Source: a bacterium
GTDB lineage: Bacteria; Bacillota; Clostridia; Oscillospirales; Oscillospiraceae
Reading direction: 5' to 3'
Assembly: GCA_004562395.1 (NCBI GenBank)
Contig: SFQY01000031.1
Span: 1-31,829 of the forward strand
Length of the DNA: 31,829 nt
Position 1 is the first letter of the stretch, and each line of letters opens with the position of its first letter. The translations under genes and the position numbers were made by a program. Below are positions 7,965 to 15,411 of the stretch, piece by piece. Below the pieces are notes generated by a model. That model did no database searches and was not told the origin of the DNA. It saw only the letters and a list, made by a program, of their open reading frames with translations.

Positions 7965-8780
7965 ATGAAGCTCGCGCCGATGAGTTATCACTATCTGCGC
8001 TATCCCATTGAGAAATTTCTGGATAAAGTTGAGCGTTCGCCCTTTGACAGTATTGACCTGTATTGCTGCGCTCCACAACTCAATATGTTTGACTATCCGG
8101 TCAGCAGCCTGTTGGAGCTGGATAAGAGCATTCGCCGCCACAACCTGAAGGTCATGGCCATGACCCCGGAAAACTGTACCTATCCCGTGAATTTCTGCAC
8201 CCAGAATCCTCTGACCCGGGAATCCAGCATCCGCTATTACCAGCGGGCGGTGGATACCGCTCAGTTCCTGGAGTGTCCGGCCATTCAGATCAGCACCGGC
8301 TTCGGCTATTTCGACAGCCCTCGGGAGGATGCATGGAATTACTGCCGGGACAGCGTGGGCACCCTGGCCGCCTATGCCCAGAGGAAGGGCGTCAAACTCC
8401 TGCTGGAAGAGCTGAAGGTCACCACCACCAATGTCCTCATCACCAGCCGGGATCTGGCGAAAATGATTGACGAAATCGGCTCCCCCGCCGTGGTGGGCAT
8501 GGTGGATATGGACCAGATGACCTACGCCGGCGAGACCATTGACGACTACTTCGCCAACCTGGGGGACAAGCTGCAGCACATTCATTTCAACGACCGGGGC
8601 CATACGGTTCCCGGAGACGGGGATTTCCCCATGAAGCAGTATTACGATCAGATCGTGGCCCACGGCTATCAGGGGACCTGCTCCTTTGAGATCTGCGACC
8701 GCCGTTATTACTGCGATCCGGACAAGGCAATTGACGATACCGTGGCATGGCTGCGGGCCAACACGAAAGAGCTTGACTGA
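7965..8780 (+). CDS. FrlC-like sugar epimerase/isomerase, copy 2
   Basis: A 271-residue tandem paralogue of the preceding gene. Ligands are at identical positions: Glu148 (LLEEL), Asp181 (VDMDQM), His207 (HIHFND) and Glu242 (FEICDRRY). It also carries the HTVPGDGDFPM loop that closes the active site in this family and that is less conserved in copy 1 (IPGTGG). An AAAGGAAG ribosome site precedes the ATG, 36 nt after copy 1. Retention of all ligands in both copies argues for two substrates or epimers rather than a decaying duplicate. No clear terminator follows. Confidence 0.85.
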   Translation: MKLAPMSYHYLRYPIEKFLDKVERSPFDSIDLYCCAPQLNMFDYPVSSLLELDKSIRRHNLKVMAMTPENCTYPVNFCTQNPLTRESSIRYYQRAVDTAQFLECPAIQISTGFGYFDSPREDAWNYCRDSVGTLAAYAQRKGVKLLLEELKVTTTNVLITSRDLAKMIDEIGSPAVVGMVDMDQMTYAGETIDDYFANLGDKLQHIHFNDRGHTVPGDGDFPMKQYYDQIVAHGYQGTCSFEICDRRYYCDPDKAIDDTVAWLRANTKELD

Positions 8781-9156
8781 CTGTCGTGTTTCCTGAAACG
8801 GCTATGTTGTTATTCATTTTAAAACGTAACGATTCAGCGTCAACAGAGAGTTTGACGGAAATAATCGTTTAGCGTACCAGCAGTATGTCCAACGCTGATA
8901 CGCTCCCCCCTCTTTCATTGTGAGGAGCGCAGCGTTGTGGCGATCCGTTTTCTCTCTTCTGGGGAACGGGTACAAATTGTGATACGTTGCAAGAGGAGCG
9001 GATTGCCGCTCCGGTGTGTGCACTGGTTCGCAATGGCAGAGGGGGAAGCTGCCGCAATAAACGGTCATTGATAGGAGAAACATAGGCTGCGGCTGAATCG
9101 TTTTTTGATCGAAATGGTTTGATACATCCGTCTGTATATGGATTAGAGGAATGGAT
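8781..9156. other. Gene-free stretch with degraded repeat arms
   Basis: No supportable gene or promoter was found in these 376 bases. Segments 8915-8945 (TCATTG..GAGGAGCGCAGCG..GTGGCGATCC) and 9000-9038 (GGATTGCC..CACTGGTTCGCAATGGCA) look like two opposed, degraded arms related to the intact small hairpin element at 21558-21592. The BtpA operon may therefore depend on read-through from upstream or on a promoter I cannot recognise. Confidence 0.5.
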
Positions 9157-9966
9157 ATGTGGATTCATGAAATGTTTGGGGTGCAAAAACCCATTATCGC
9201 GCTGCTGCATCTGGACGCGCTGCCCGGGGATCCGGGGTACTGCGGCAGCCTGAACGAAGTGCTGGACCACGCCTACGCGGATCTGACGGCGCTGCAGAAC
9301 GGCGGCGTGGACGGGATCCTGTTCGCCAACGAGTTCAGCCTGCCCTATCAGCCGGTGGCGGATATCGCCACCATCTCCACCATGGCCTATCTCATCGGAA
9401 GCCTGAGGTCGGAGATCCGTTTGCCCTTCGGCGTGAACGTGGTCAAAAACCCCATCGCCACCATCGATCTGGGAGCGGCCACCGGGGCAAAGTTCGGCAG
9501 AAGCTGTTTCTCCGGCGCCTACATGGGGGAATACGGCCTGTATACCTCCAACAGCGGTGAGGCCGTGCGCCACCGGAAGGCTCTGGGGATCGAGGATTTT
9601 AAGCTTCTCTATAAAGTCAATCCCGAGGCCGACTCCTATCTGGTACAGCGGGACGTGAAGGTGGTGGCCAAATCCATCATGTTCGGCGGATTTGCCGACG
9701 GCCTGTGCGTTTCCGGAGCGGCGGCGGGAAGCGAGCCGGACAGCAGCATCCTGGCGGAGGTGTATTCCGTGGCGAAGCCCAGAAATGTTCCTGTCTTCTG
9801 CAACACCGGATGCCGTCACGAAAATGTCCGGGAAAAGCTGCAGCTGTGCGACGCGGTCTGCATGGGCACGGCCTTTAAAACCGACGGCTGCCTGACCGGG
9901 CGGGTGGAAGAGGCCAGAGTCAGGAGCTTTATGGACATCGTGGCCGGGATCCGGGCCGGTCTGTAA
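9157..9966 (+). CDS. BtpA/SgcQ-family TIM-barrel protein
   Basis: A 269-residue protein of the BtpA family (BtpA is linked to photosystem I assembly in cyanobacteria; SgcQ is a member in an E. coli sugar operon). It shows the family's ALLHLDALPGDPGY start, GGVDGILFANEFSLPY near 49, GVNVVKNP near 94, and C-terminal NTGCRHENV with MGTAFK. I prefer the ATG at 9157, six nucleotides beyond AGAGGA, over the one at 9151 that abuts it. It begins a tight run with FGGY kinase (11-nt gap), amidohydrolase and YjbQ. Biochemical function in sugar loci is not established; a phosphate-sugar lyase or isomerase-like role would fit the fold. Confidence 0.85.
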   Translation: MWIHEMFGVQKPIIALLHLDALPGDPGYCGSLNEVLDHAYADLTALQNGGVDGILFANEFSLPYQPVADIATISTMAYLIGSLRSEIRLPFGVNVVKNPIATIDLGAATGAKFGRSCFSGAYMGEYGLYTSNSGEAVRHRKALGIEDFKLLYKVNPEADSYLVQRDVKVVAKSIMFGGFADGLCVSGAAAGSEPDSSILAEVYSVAKPRNVPVFCNTGCRHENVREKLQLCDAVCMGTAFKTDGCLTGRVEEARVRSFMDIVAGIRAGL

Positions 9967-9977
9967 GAGGCGACGCC

Positions 9978-11522
9978 ATGAAACAATATTTTGCAGGCAT
10001 TGACATTGGGACCTTTGCCTCCAGAGGGATCCTTCTGGACGAAGACTTTCAGGTGGTGGGCGATGTCTCCACGCCCCATGGCATGGACAATCCTCAGCCC
10101 GGATGGTTTGAACACGACGCCGAGGAGGTCTGGTGGAAGGATCTGTGTATTCTTTCCCGCAAGCTGCTGGAAACCACTGGGATCCGGCCGGAGCAGATCG
10201 CCTGCGTCGGTGTCAGCGCCCTGGGAACGGACTGCCTCCCGGTGGACGGGGACTGCCGCCCCCTGCGGCCTGCCATCCTGTACGGCATCGACGCCAGAGC
10301 CGGGGAGGAGATCCAGTGGCTCACGGACTACTACGGCCCCGAACAGGTGCAGCAGCTGTTCGGCCACCCCATCTGTTCCGGTGACACGGCCACAAAGATC
10401 CTGTGGATCAAGAGGCATGAGCCTCAGGTATATGAAAAGACCAGCAAATTCCTCACGGGCAGCTCCTATCTGACGGCAAAGCTCACCGGAGAATATGTCA
10501 TCGACCAATTCCTGGCCAAGGGATCCTTCCGGCCCCTGTACCGGGCGGACGGGGCGGTGAATGAGCAGACCTGCGCTCTGTACTGCCGCCCGGATCAGAT
10601 CGCCGAGGCCGCGGTGTCCACCCGGGTGGTGGGGACGGTGACGGCCCAGGCAGCCCGGGAAACGGGCTTTGCCCCCGGTACTCCCGTCATCACCGGGACC
10701 GGAGACTCCACTTCCGAGGCCATCAGCGTGGGACTTGTGGAGCCGGGCACGGCCTTTTTCCAGTTTGGCTCCTCCATGTTCTACTACTACTGCGTGGACC
10801 GCTTTATGGATCACTATACTTCCCCGGAGGGAAACGGCTCCATCAAAGGCGGCAAGGACTTTACGGTCCCCGGCACCTTCTGCCTGGGGGACGGTACCAA
10901 CGCGGCGGGAACGCTGACCCGTTGGGTGCGGGACACCCTGTACGCCCAGGAATACCGGGGGCAGCTTCAGGGCGGAGAGAACGCCTATGCGGTCATGGCC
11001 AGAGAAGCGGCGGCGGTGGCCCCGGGATGTGACGGGCTGATGATGCTTCCGTATATCTACGGAGAGCGAAGCCCCATCCAGGATCCCAAGGCCACGGGAA
11101 TGCTCTTCGGCCTGAAGGGCAGCCATACCAGAGCCCATATCAACCGCGCCGCCCTGGAGGCCGTTGGGTTCTCCGTCTATCAGCATCTTTCCCTGTTTAC
11201 GGAGATGGGAGTGCCGCCCAGATCCATCATCACCGCCGGCGGCGGGACCAAAAACCGGGTTTGGATGCAAATTATCTGCGATATGGCGGGGCTTCCCATC
11301 ACCATTCCGGAGCCCTATCAATGCTCTGCCTATGGCGACGCCATGATGGCGGCTGTGGGATGCGGACGCCTGAGTGGCTTCCCGGAGCTGAGAAGCGCCC
11401 TGCCCAGGGGAACGGTGCTGCAGCCCAATATGGAAAACCACGCCCTGTACGCGGAAAAATATCCGGCATACCGCAGCCTGTATCTGCGGAACCGGGACCT
11501 GATGCACCAGTTTGCCCTGTAA
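9978..11522 (+). CDS. FGGY-family carbohydrate kinase (xylulokinase-like)
   Basis: A 514-residue kinase with both FGGY domains. The N-terminal phosphate loop is AGIDIGTFASRGILLD (6-21); GVSALGTDCLPVD is near 77-89; the catalytic Asp lies in TGTGDSTSEA; the C-terminal ATP-binding segment is ITAGGGTKNRVWMQI, followed by YGDAMMAAVG. It would phosphorylate an open-chain or ketose-type sugar or polyol; xylulose-like substrates are typical, but the family is broad. Length is normal. It is preceded by GAGG and follows the BtpA gene by 11 nt, so it is co-transcribed. The gene indicates that the downstream cassette handles a sugar distinct from, or derived from, the FrlB substrate. Confidence 0.9.
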   Translation: MKQYFAGIDIGTFASRGILLDEDFQVVGDVSTPHGMDNPQPGWFEHDAEEVWWKDLCILSRKLLETTGIRPEQIACVGVSALGTDCLPVDGDCRPLRPAILYGIDARAGEEIQWLTDYYGPEQVQQLFGHPICSGDTATKILWIKRHEPQVYEKTSKFLTGSSYLTAKLTGEYVIDQFLAKGSFRPLYRADGAVNEQTCALYCRPDQIAEAAVSTRVVGTVTAQAARETGFAPGTPVITGTGDSTSEAISVGLVEPGTAFFQFGSSMFYYYCVDRFMDHYTSPEGNGSIKGGKDFTVPGTFCLGDGTNAAGTLTRWVRDTLYAQEYRGQLQGGENAYAVMAREAAAVAPGCDGLMMLPYIYGERSPIQDPKATGMLFGLKGSHTRAHINRAALEAVGFSVYQHLSLFTEMGVPPRSIITAGGGTKNRVWMQIICDMAGLPITIPEPYQCSAYGDAMMAAVGCGRLSGFPELRSALPRGTVLQPNMENHALYAEKYPAYRSLYLRNRDLMHQFAL

Positions 11523-11541
11523 AGAAAAGGAGAGGTATACC

Positions 11542-12393
11542 ATGGTTATTGATACCCACGTCCGGCCTGCGCTCTACGGGCCCATCTGTGCCGACAAAGG
11601 GGTTTTTGAAAAGCGCTGCCGTGAGATGAACTATCATCTCATGTCGCCGGCGCCCATCGAGCTGCTGAAAAAGCAGTACGCCCTGGCGGATATTTCCCAT
11701 GTGTTTCTGCTGCCGGAGGACTGCTCCGCGGAAACGCTTACGCCGTCCATCTCCAACGAAGACATTTTTTCCCTGACGGCGCTGGACCCGGAGCTGTTCT
11801 GGGGCTTTGCTTCCGTGGATCCCCGGAAGGAGACCGCGGCGGCGCAGCTTCGCAGAGCGTTTACGGAATACGGCCTTGTGGGCCTGTATCTCAATACCGC
11901 GAGACTCCATATGTTCCCCGATGACGAGAGGCTGACCCCCCTGTACGAGCTGTGTCGGGAGCTGGACAAGCCCATTGTCTTTCAGGCGGGCTTCTGTCTG
12001 GAAACAAACGCGCTGGCAAAATTCTGCAGGCCCATGGACTTTGAGCCTGTTGTGAACCGGTATCCCACGGTGAATATGTGCCTTGCCCATGTGGGCTGGC
12101 CCTGGGTGCAGGAAACGGCGGCGCTGCTGCTCAAGTACCCGAATCTGTATACGAACACGGCGCTGATGAGCTTCGACGGCCCCGGCCAGATATACAGGAA
12201 GGTATTCCTGGAGGATATGGGGGAGCTTTGGGTGGAACACAACATCGCCGATCAGGTGATGTTCGGCTCCGACAGCCCCAGAATTCGCCCCGTGCGGAGC
12301 AAGCGGGGCCTGGACAGCCTGAACTTCTCCCGGGAGACCCTGGAAAAAATCTATTGCCGGAACGCCCTGCGGTTCCTGAAAAAGGAGGGGTAA
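11542..12393 (+). CDS. Amidohydrolase-2-type TIM-barrel metal-dependent hydrolase
   Basis: A 283-residue member of the amidohydrolase-related family. It has the N-terminal VIDTHVRP (only the second His of the usual HxH is present), the middle His in CLAHVGWPWVQETAALLLKY, and the characteristic VMFGSDSPRIRP near residue 238. Such enzymes are decarboxylases, lactonases or hydrolases. The ATG at 11542 has an AAAGGAGAGG site and lies 19 nt beyond the FGGY kinase stop; the alternative start within the kinase is unlikely. It is two nucleotides from yjbQ. A lactone or N-acyl substrate would be consistent with a sugar pathway, but nothing in the sequence fixes it. Confidence 0.85.
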   Translation: MVIDTHVRPALYGPICADKGVFEKRCREMNYHLMSPAPIELLKKQYALADISHVFLLPEDCSAETLTPSISNEDIFSLTALDPELFWGFASVDPRKETAAAQLRRAFTEYGLVGLYLNTARLHMFPDDERLTPLYELCRELDKPIVFQAGFCLETNALAKFCRPMDFEPVVNRYPTVNMCLAHVGWPWVQETAALLLKYPNLYTNTALMSFDGPGQIYRKVFLEDMGELWVEHNIADQVMFGSDSPRIRPVRSKRGLDSLNFSRETLEKIYCRNALRFLKKEG

Positions 12394-12395
12394 TC

Positions 12396-12827
12396 ATGAA
12401 TTTCAGGCTCAGAGAGGTATCGGTCTGCGCGGACCGGGAATTTGAGATGATCAAAATCACCGACCAGGTCCGCTCCTATGTGGCCGAGTGCGGCATTGCC
12501 AACGGAATCGTCTATGTCATCACCGAGCATACCACCACCGGCATTACCGTCAATGAAAGCCTGCCCTGCGTGGAAAAAGACCTGATGGGAGTCCTGGACC
12601 GGCTGGCGCCGGAGGATTATCCCTATTTTCACAACCACTACCTGCCAAGCTACGGCACCATCGGCGGCAATACCCCCGGACACATCAAATCCATGCTCAC
12701 CGGAAACCACTGTGTGTTCCCGGTGGTGGATGGTAAGATCAAGCTGGGGGCCGCGGCCGATATCTACTTCTGCGAGTACGACGGCATCAAAAACCGGAAG
12801 TACATGATTTATGTCATGGGGGAATGA
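12396..12827 (+). CDS. YjbQ/UPF0047-family protein
   Basis: A 143-residue protein of the UPF0047 family (described as having weak thiamine-phosphate synthase activity; physiological role unclear). Family signatures are YVITEHTTTGITVNE (about residues 42-56), the HNHYLPSYGTIGGNTPGHIKS region, and a final core KLGAAADIYFCEYDG. It starts 2 nt after the amidohydrolase stop, with GGAGGGG inside that gene's end, and its own stop lies 2 nt before the next kinase start. Its placement between sugar enzymes rather than thiamine genes suggests that this family member has a carbohydrate-related job. Confidence 0.9.
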   Translation: MNFRLREVSVCADREFEMIKITDQVRSYVAECGIANGIVYVITEHTTTGITVNESLPCVEKDLMGVLDRLAPEDYPYFHNHYLPSYGTIGGNTPGHIKSMLTGNHCVFPVVDGKIKLGAAADIYFCEYDGIKNRKYMIYVMGE

Positions 12828-12829
12828 AC

Positions 12830-13618
12830 ATGAAACGGACCATTGCGATGGCGGACAACTGCATTGATGTATATTACAAGCTGGACCGGTATTATCTCAC
12901 CGGAAACAGCATCGATTTTGCCCTGAACTATAAGGATCTGGGCGGCGATGTGACGGAGATGACCATTCTGGGCAACGATGTGTTTGCGCTGGCTCTGGAG
13001 GAGCGCCTGAAGGAGCGGGGGATCCCCCTGCGGGTCCTGGGGCGTGTGGACCGTCCCACCGGCATGGCCACCATGGACATTGTGGACGGAGACAGGCGGC
13101 ATCTGCACTTCGAGGGAAACGCAATGGAAGAGATCTCCCTGTCTGCTGAGGATCTGGAGTTTGTGAAGCAATTCGATATTGTCTATTCCGAGCGCTGGGC
13201 AAGGATGGACCGGTACATTGCCCAGCTGAAGCAGCCGGGGCAGATCTGGATCTACGATTTTTCCAAGCGGCTGGAGCTTCCCTCCAATGACACGCTGCTG
13301 CCCTACCTGGATTACGCGTTCTTCTCTTACGATGCCGACGACGATTACATCCGGAGCTTTCTGAAGAAAACAAAGGCCAAGGGCGCCGGGTGCGTGGTGG
13401 CCATGCTGGGCGAACACGGAAGTCTGGCCTACGACGGCAGTCGGTTCTATGCGCAGGAGGCCCAGAGGGTGCCTGTGGTCAACACCGTGGGAGCCGGGGA
13501 CAGCTACATCGCGGGCTTTGCCTACGGCCTGAGCCTGGGCGAGGACATCCCCAGCTGTATGCGCCGGGGAAAGGAAAGAGCCACCAGAATCATTCAGCAG
13601 TTTAATCCCTATTTTTAA
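12830..13618 (+). CDS. FrlD-like PfkB kinase (fructoselysine 6-kinase type), second copy
   Basis: A 262-residue kinase, nearly the same length as E. coli FrlD (261) and similar end to end: ADNCIDVYYKL at the N-terminus, YDFSKRLELPSNDTLLPYLDY near 142-162, MLGEHGSLAYDGSRF near 192, and NTVGAGDSYIAGF with Asp224 as catalytic base. I chose the ATG at 12830, giving MKRTIAMADN like MKTLATIGDN in E. coli, over one at 12824 that overlaps the yjbQ stop, because GGGGGA lies at correct spacing only for 12830. It is distinct from the PfkB kinase at 2374-3261, so the region carries two Amadori-type kinases and only one recognisable deglycase. Confidence 0.88.
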   Translation: MKRTIAMADNCIDVYYKLDRYYLTGNSIDFALNYKDLGGDVTEMTILGNDVFALALEERLKERGIPLRVLGRVDRPTGMATMDIVDGDRRHLHFEGNAMEEISLSAEDLEFVKQFDIVYSERWARMDRYIAQLKQPGQIWIYDFSKRLELPSNDTLLPYLDYAFFSYDADDDYIRSFLKKTKAKGAGCVVAMLGEHGSLAYDGSRFYAQEAQRVPVVNTVGAGDSYIAGFAYGLSLGEDIPSCMRRGKERATRIIQQFNPYF

Positions 13619-13639
13619 ACCGATTGCAGGTATTTATGG

Positions 13640-13939
13640 AATGTGTATATCGGTTTTACGCGGCTGATGGATAAATTGGAATTTGTAGAGATGCGCTGCA
13701 CCATACCTTCCCCCGGGGGGAAGGTGCCCCAGTGCGCACACTGGGGCGGATGAGGAACGGCGATCTGTTCCGAATCTGTATGCATTTCGTTAAAAAGGTA
13801 CCATTGCGAATGGTAAGGTGTCGCCATTCCTCATCCACCGCTTCGCGGTCCCCCTTCCCCCCGGGGGAAGGTATTGTGCGGCCCTCATCCTTACAAACAC
13901 CAATTTATCGGGCGGCTGAGCAAAGCCGATAGGCACATT
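13640..13939. repeat. Full copy A of the intergenic palindromic element
   Basis: Outer arms AATGTGTATATCGG (13640-13653) and CCGATAGGCACATT (13926-13939) are inverted copies, followed inward by GATAAATTGG../..CCAATTTATC. The core 13706-13871 is bounded on both sides by CCTTCCCCC/GGGGGGAAGG palindromes, with a GCCCCAGTG..CACTGGGGC hairpin on the left and ACCGCttcgCGGT on the right. Compared with copies B-D it lacks about 33 bp in the middle. It lies in the 416-nt gap between the FrlD-like kinase and the third epimerase. No transposase is encoded. Confidence 0.85.
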
Positions 13940-13974
13940 ATTGAATATCGGCATAACGGAAGACGACGCGAAAT

Positions 13975-14004
13975 CCTCTGTCCTTCGCCAGTTGCGGACA
14001 GAGG
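13975..14004 (+). promoter_or_regulatory. Stable hairpin in front of epimerase copy 3
   Basis: CCTCTGTCC (13975-13983) pairs perfectly with GGACAGAGG (13996-14004) around a 12-nt loop, 31 nt before the ATG and just ahead of the AAAGGAG ribosome site. No strong T run follows. It may be a remnant terminator or a structured leader. Confidence 0.45.
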
Positions 14005-14034
14005 AGGGATTCTTTACAAAGGAGCTGTTGCCAT

Positions 14035-14862
14035 ATGAAGCTTTCTCAGCTTTGCTGCGCGAATTACCATTATAAACGCTATTCCCTGGAATACTTCCTG
14101 GATTCCGCCCAACGGCTGGGCTTTTCCTCCATCGAGCTGTGGGCCTCCGGACCGCATATGCATCTGGAGGATTTCGACGCTTCCCGGCTGGCTCAGCTGA
14201 AGCGGTCCATTCGGGATCACAATCTGAAGCTTGCCTGCTTCACCCCTGAGCAGTGTGTCTACGCCATCAGCGTATCCCACCCCGATCAGGTTTACCGGGA
14301 CCGGACGGTGGATTTCTTCAACCGTCACATAGAGGCGTCCGTTGCGCTGGACTGTGACCGGATGGTGGTCTCCACCGGGTTTGCGTATCTGGATGTGGAT
14401 CCGGAGGATGCCTTCGGCTGGTGTGTGGAGTCCCTGCAGAAAATTGCCCGAAAGGCGGAAGCCGAAGGTGTCATCCTGGCTCTGGAGCCCTTTACAAAGT
14501 ACACCACCCATATCTGCAATGAGGCAAGCCAGCTGGTCCGCCTGATCAAGGAGGTGGGCAGCCCGAATCTGATGGGTCTTGCCGACAGCGATGTGATTGC
14601 CACCACCAATGTGGATACCTTTGACAGCTTCTGTACCATACTGGGCAGGGAGCGACTGGGCCATGTTCACTTTTTGGACGGCAATCCGGGCGGGCATCTG
14701 GTTCCCGGAGACGGCAATCTGGATATGGACGGGATTTTGAATACCTTGAAGCGAATGGATTATACCGGCTACCTGGGTCTGGAGGTGCTGGACCGGCGCT
14801 ACGTCATGGATCCGGAAACCGCAATGCGCCGGTCTATGGAATGGTACGCCGAAAGAATCTGA
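14035..14862 (+). CDS. FrlC-like sugar epimerase/isomerase, copy 3
   Basis: A 275-residue TIM barrel, close to the 276 residues of E. coli FrlC. Ligands are Glu151 (LALEPFTKY), Asp184 (GLADSDV), His212 (HVHFLD) and Glu250 (LGLEVLDRRY), with the HLVPGDGNLDM loop. It diverges more from copies 1 and 2 than they do from each other and is the best frlC candidate, especially by its DSAQRLGFSSIELWASGPHMH start. An AAAGGAG site precedes the ATG. It is separated from the FrlD-like kinase by repeat element A and followed by a strong terminator, so it ends the catabolic region. Confidence 0.85.
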   Translation: MKLSQLCCANYHYKRYSLEYFLDSAQRLGFSSIELWASGPHMHLEDFDASRLAQLKRSIRDHNLKLACFTPEQCVYAISVSHPDQVYRDRTVDFFNRHIEASVALDCDRMVVSTGFAYLDVDPEDAFGWCVESLQKIARKAEAEGVILALEPFTKYTTHICNEASQLVRLIKEVGSPNLMGLADSDVIATTNVDTFDSFCTILGRERLGHVHFLDGNPGGHLVPGDGNLDMDGILNTLKRMDYTGYLGLEVLDRRYVMDPETAMRRSMEWYAERI

Positions 14863-14913
14863 ACGGCACCGCCATAGGCACAGGGCTTGTTCCTTCCGTC
14901 CGAAAAACAATAG

Positions 14914-14939
14914 CGGGGAGAGCCAAGAGGCTCTCCCCG
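14914..14939. terminator. Bidirectional terminator between epimerase 3 and Nudix gene
   Basis: CGGGGAGAGCC (14914-14924) pairs over 11 bp with GGCTCTCCCCG (14929-14939), loop AAGA, followed by TATTTTAT on the plus side. It lies between convergent genes and probably serves both. Confidence 0.85.
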
Positions 14940-14943
14940 TATT

Positions 14944-15411
14944 TTATCGGATTTTTGTGCCGTCCAGTACGGCCTCCGTCAGGTGGTCGCCCTGGTAGCG
15001 CAGGGTCAGCAGGAAGAAGGGGGCGTCCTGCCACAGAAGGTCCAGGAAGATCCGGTCCCCTTCCCATTTGGGCAGCTGGTCCAGGAAATCCCGGCTCACC
15101 CACTGCAGGTCCCCCTCGTCGCACTCCCGCAGGGTCCCCTCAAAGCCGTCGGCGGTGAACAGGTACATGTACTCCCCTTCCCAGCAGTCGCTGAGGAAGG
15201 TCACCACCCCCCGGCAGCGCCAGCTGGTGAGGGTCAGGCCCGTCTCCTCCTTTGCTTCCCGCAGGAGGCATTCGTCGGGACTCTCCCCCGGCTCAAATTT
15301 GCCGCCGATGCCGACCCATTTGTCCTTGTTGACATCGTTTTTCTTCTTCACCCGGTGGAGCATCAGCACATCGTTCCCCTGGGTTACATAACACAGCGTT
15401 GATAGAATCAT
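14944..15411 (-). CDS. Nudix hydrolase (MutT/8-oxo-dGTP pyrophosphatase-like)
   Basis: A 155-residue protein with a complete Nudix box, GGKFEPGESPDECLLREAKEETGL (about residues 36-59), matching G-x5-E-x7-REUxEExGU. It hydrolyses nucleoside diphosphates linked to another moiety; the N-terminal LCYVTQGNDVLMLHRVKK and the WVGIGGKFEPGES segment resemble the 8-oxo-(d)GTPase group found in Firmicutes. The ATG at 15411 overlaps the stop of the lipid kinase as ATGA, so translation is coupled. The longer upstream frame lies inside the kinase gene and is rejected. Confidence 0.9.
   Translation of the reverse strand: MILSTLCYVTQGNDVLMLHRVKKKNDVNKDKWVGIGGKFEPGESPDECLLREAKEETGLTLTSWRCRGVVTFLSDCWEGEYMYLFTADGFEGTLRECDEGDLQWVSRDFLDQLPKWEGDRIFLDLLWQDAPFFLLTLRYQGDHLTEAVLDGTKIR

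Noticed and set aside
9105..9140. Promoter for the BtpA operon from TTGATC or TTGATA with TATATG
   Set aside because: Spacings (about 24 and 10 bp) do not fit and the start codon would be too close.
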